Origin: a bacterium (Candidatus Gribaldobacteria) CG10_big_fil_rev_8_21_14_0_10_41_12
GTDB lineage: Bacteria; Patescibacteriota; Minisyncoccia; Minisyncoccales; CG1-02-41-26
DNA length: 6,162 nt
Direction: 5' to 3'
NCBI GenBank assembly: GCA_002773545.1
Contig: PFAV01000045.1
Span: 1 to 6,162, forward strand
A model generated the notes under the pieces. That model saw only the letters and a list, made by a program, of their open reading frames with translations. It did not search any database and was not told where the DNA came from. Each line of letters begins with the position of its first letter. The stretch's first letter is position 1. Shown in pieces: positions 5,373 to 6,162 of this stretch. A program made the position numbers and the translations under genes.

Positions 5373-5768
5373 ATGACCGACGAAAAAATAAATTTTAAAA
5401 AAGTAGTAGATTTTTGGAATGAGAGTGCTCAAAATAATTTTGAAACAGCTGAATTTTTATTTAATGGCAAAAAATATGCGGATTGCCTTTTTTTCTGCCA
5501 TTTGGCAATAGAAAAGGCCCTAAAAGGATTGGTTGTTAAAGAAACAAAAACTCACGCTCCTTATTCTCACAACCTTGTTGATTTAGCAAAGTTGGCTAAT
5601 TTGCAGTTGGACGAACAAAAAATCGATTATTTAATTGAGATTACTGGGTTTAATATCGCTGGTCGTTATGATGACTACAAGCTTGGATTTTATAAAAAAT
5701 GTGATAAATCATATACGGATAAATATTTTAAAATTTCCAAAGAAATTTATTTATGGCTCAAAAAATAA
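5373..5768 (+). CDS. HEPN domain protein
   Basis: A 131-residue all-helical protein of the HEPN family (PF05168-like). The diagnostic core is the helix YADCLFFCHLAIEKALKGL (35-53), then HNLVDLAKL (66-74) and AGRYDD (96-101, cf. the ARYPD pattern of the family). HEPN proteins paired with MNT nucleotidyltransferases are often RNase toxins whose active site is RX4-6H. Here Arg98 is the only arginine and no histidine follows it, so that catalytic motif is absent, as in many PF05168 members whose role is unknown. The gene overlaps the next one by 16 nt, indicating translational coupling. It diverges from dnaA and has its own strong promoter almost abutting the ATG. Function is best left as an HEPN partner of the MNT protein; toxin activity is not supported by the visible motif. 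Confidence 0.85.
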   Translation: MTDEKINFKKVVDFWNESAQNNFETAEFLFNGKKYADCLFFCHLAIEKALKGLVVKETKTHAPYSHNLVDLAKLANLQLDEQKIDYLIEITGFNIAGRYDDYKLGFYKKCDKSYTDKYFKISKEIYLWLKK

Positions 5769-6091
5769 AGCTTTCCTCAAAAATTGAAAAAGAGGTTTTA
5801 GATTATGTAAATATTTTAAAACGGGATAAGTTGCCCTTGAAGAGGGTAATTGTTTTTGGTTCCTATGCTAAGGGCGTTCAACACAAATGGAGTGATATTG
5901 ATGTTTGTTTGGTATCTTCAAAATTTCAGGATAAACTAAAGGCCTTTGCTTATTTACTGAAAAAGGCCAATGAAGCCCAGTCAAGAATAGAGCCACACCC
6001 CTTTCATCCTAATGATTTTGTTAACGAAGATCCTTTAGTTTGGGAAATTAAAAAAGACGGAATTGAGGTTGAGACCGTAGAAAAACACTAA
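5753..6091 (+). CDS. MNT-type minimal nucleotidyltransferase
   Basis: A 112-residue minimal nucleotidyltransferase of the DNA polymerase beta superfamily. The signature is VIVFGSYAKGVQHKWSDIDV: Gly36-Ser37 followed by Asp48-x-Asp50 (GSX10DXD), which bind metal and nucleotide. A third acidic ligand may be Glu80 in SRIEPHPF, which is uncertain. In characterised HEPN-MNT pairs the MNT protein acts as antitoxin and can AMPylate its HEPN partner; whether this pair does so is unknown, since the usual HEPN target motif is missing. The ATG lies inside the end of the HEPN gene in another frame (16-nt overlap), and no strong Shine-Dalgarno precedes it, so expression probably depends on translation of the HEPN frame. 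Length is normal for the family. Confidence 0.88.
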   Translation: MAQKIKLSSKIEKEVLDYVNILKRDKLPLKRVIVFGSYAKGVQHKWSDIDVCLVSSKFQDKLKAFAYLLKKANEAQSRIEPHPFHPNDFVNEDPLVWEIKKDGIEVETVEKH

Positions 6092-6097
6092 TAATTT

Positions 6098-6162
6098 TCA
6101 GGATACTTCTGTCATTGTTCCCAGATATTTAGAGCCAAGTTGCCTTGATTCCAAGTATTTGA
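6098..6162 (-). CDS. Possible 3' end of a leftward gene (partial)
   Basis: A minus-strand frame is open from the window edge to a TGA at 6100-6098, encoding about 20 residues ending LGSKYLGTMTEVS. It would converge on the MNT gene with a 6-nt gap. The stretch is too short to recognise a family, and an open frame of this length is common by chance. Confidence 0.22.
   Translation of the reverse strand, partial: KYLESRQLGSKYLGTMTEVS

Overview
The window is a chromosomal replication-origin locus from an AT-rich bacterium. Reading leftward on the minus strand it carries dnaA, an intergenic region rich in DnaA boxes, and dnaN. Accessory genes sit on both sides. The DnaA and DnaN sequences, small compact genes, near-absence of Shine-Dalgarno sequences and at least one apparently leaderless promoter together suggest Patescibacteria (CPR, possibly Parcubacteria-like). 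This assignment is inference from sequence style, not from a search.

Layout. 1-130: a dense palindromic, non-coding repeat-like segment. 150-221: a perfect DnaA box, a good sigma70-type promoter and a dyad that could be an operator. 221-1642 (+): the standout gene, a complete LexA-type repressor (winged helix plus self-cleaving S24 domain with its A-G site, Ser and Lys intact) fused in one frame to a beta-class DNA methyltransferase. 1719-2183 (-): a convergent HNH nuclease of the endonuclease VII family. 2208-2253 (-): a tRNA 3'-half look-alike. 2281-3402 (-): dnaN. 3403-3623: an origin-like region with two perfect and two weaker DnaA boxes and an AT-rich tract. 3624-5066 (-): dnaA. 5067-5372: the divergent dnaA/HEPN intergenic region with two more DnaA boxes. 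5373-6091 (+): an overlapping HEPN-MNT pair.

How the genes may work together. DnaA and DnaN are core replication proteins; the DnaA boxes on both sides of dnaA suggest a bipartite oriC. The LexA-methyltransferase fusion invites a specific hypothesis: a methyltransferase tethered to, and controlled by, a DNA-damage-cleavable repressor, perhaps autoregulated through the dyad over its own promoter and placed under DnaA influence by the adjacent box. The facing HNH nuclease could be the restriction partner of this methyltransferase, but it could equally be an independent homing-type or phage-derived nuclease. The HEPN-MNT pair resembles a toxin-antitoxin-like module, but its HEPN protein lacks the RX4-6H RNase motif, so toxin activity cannot be assumed.
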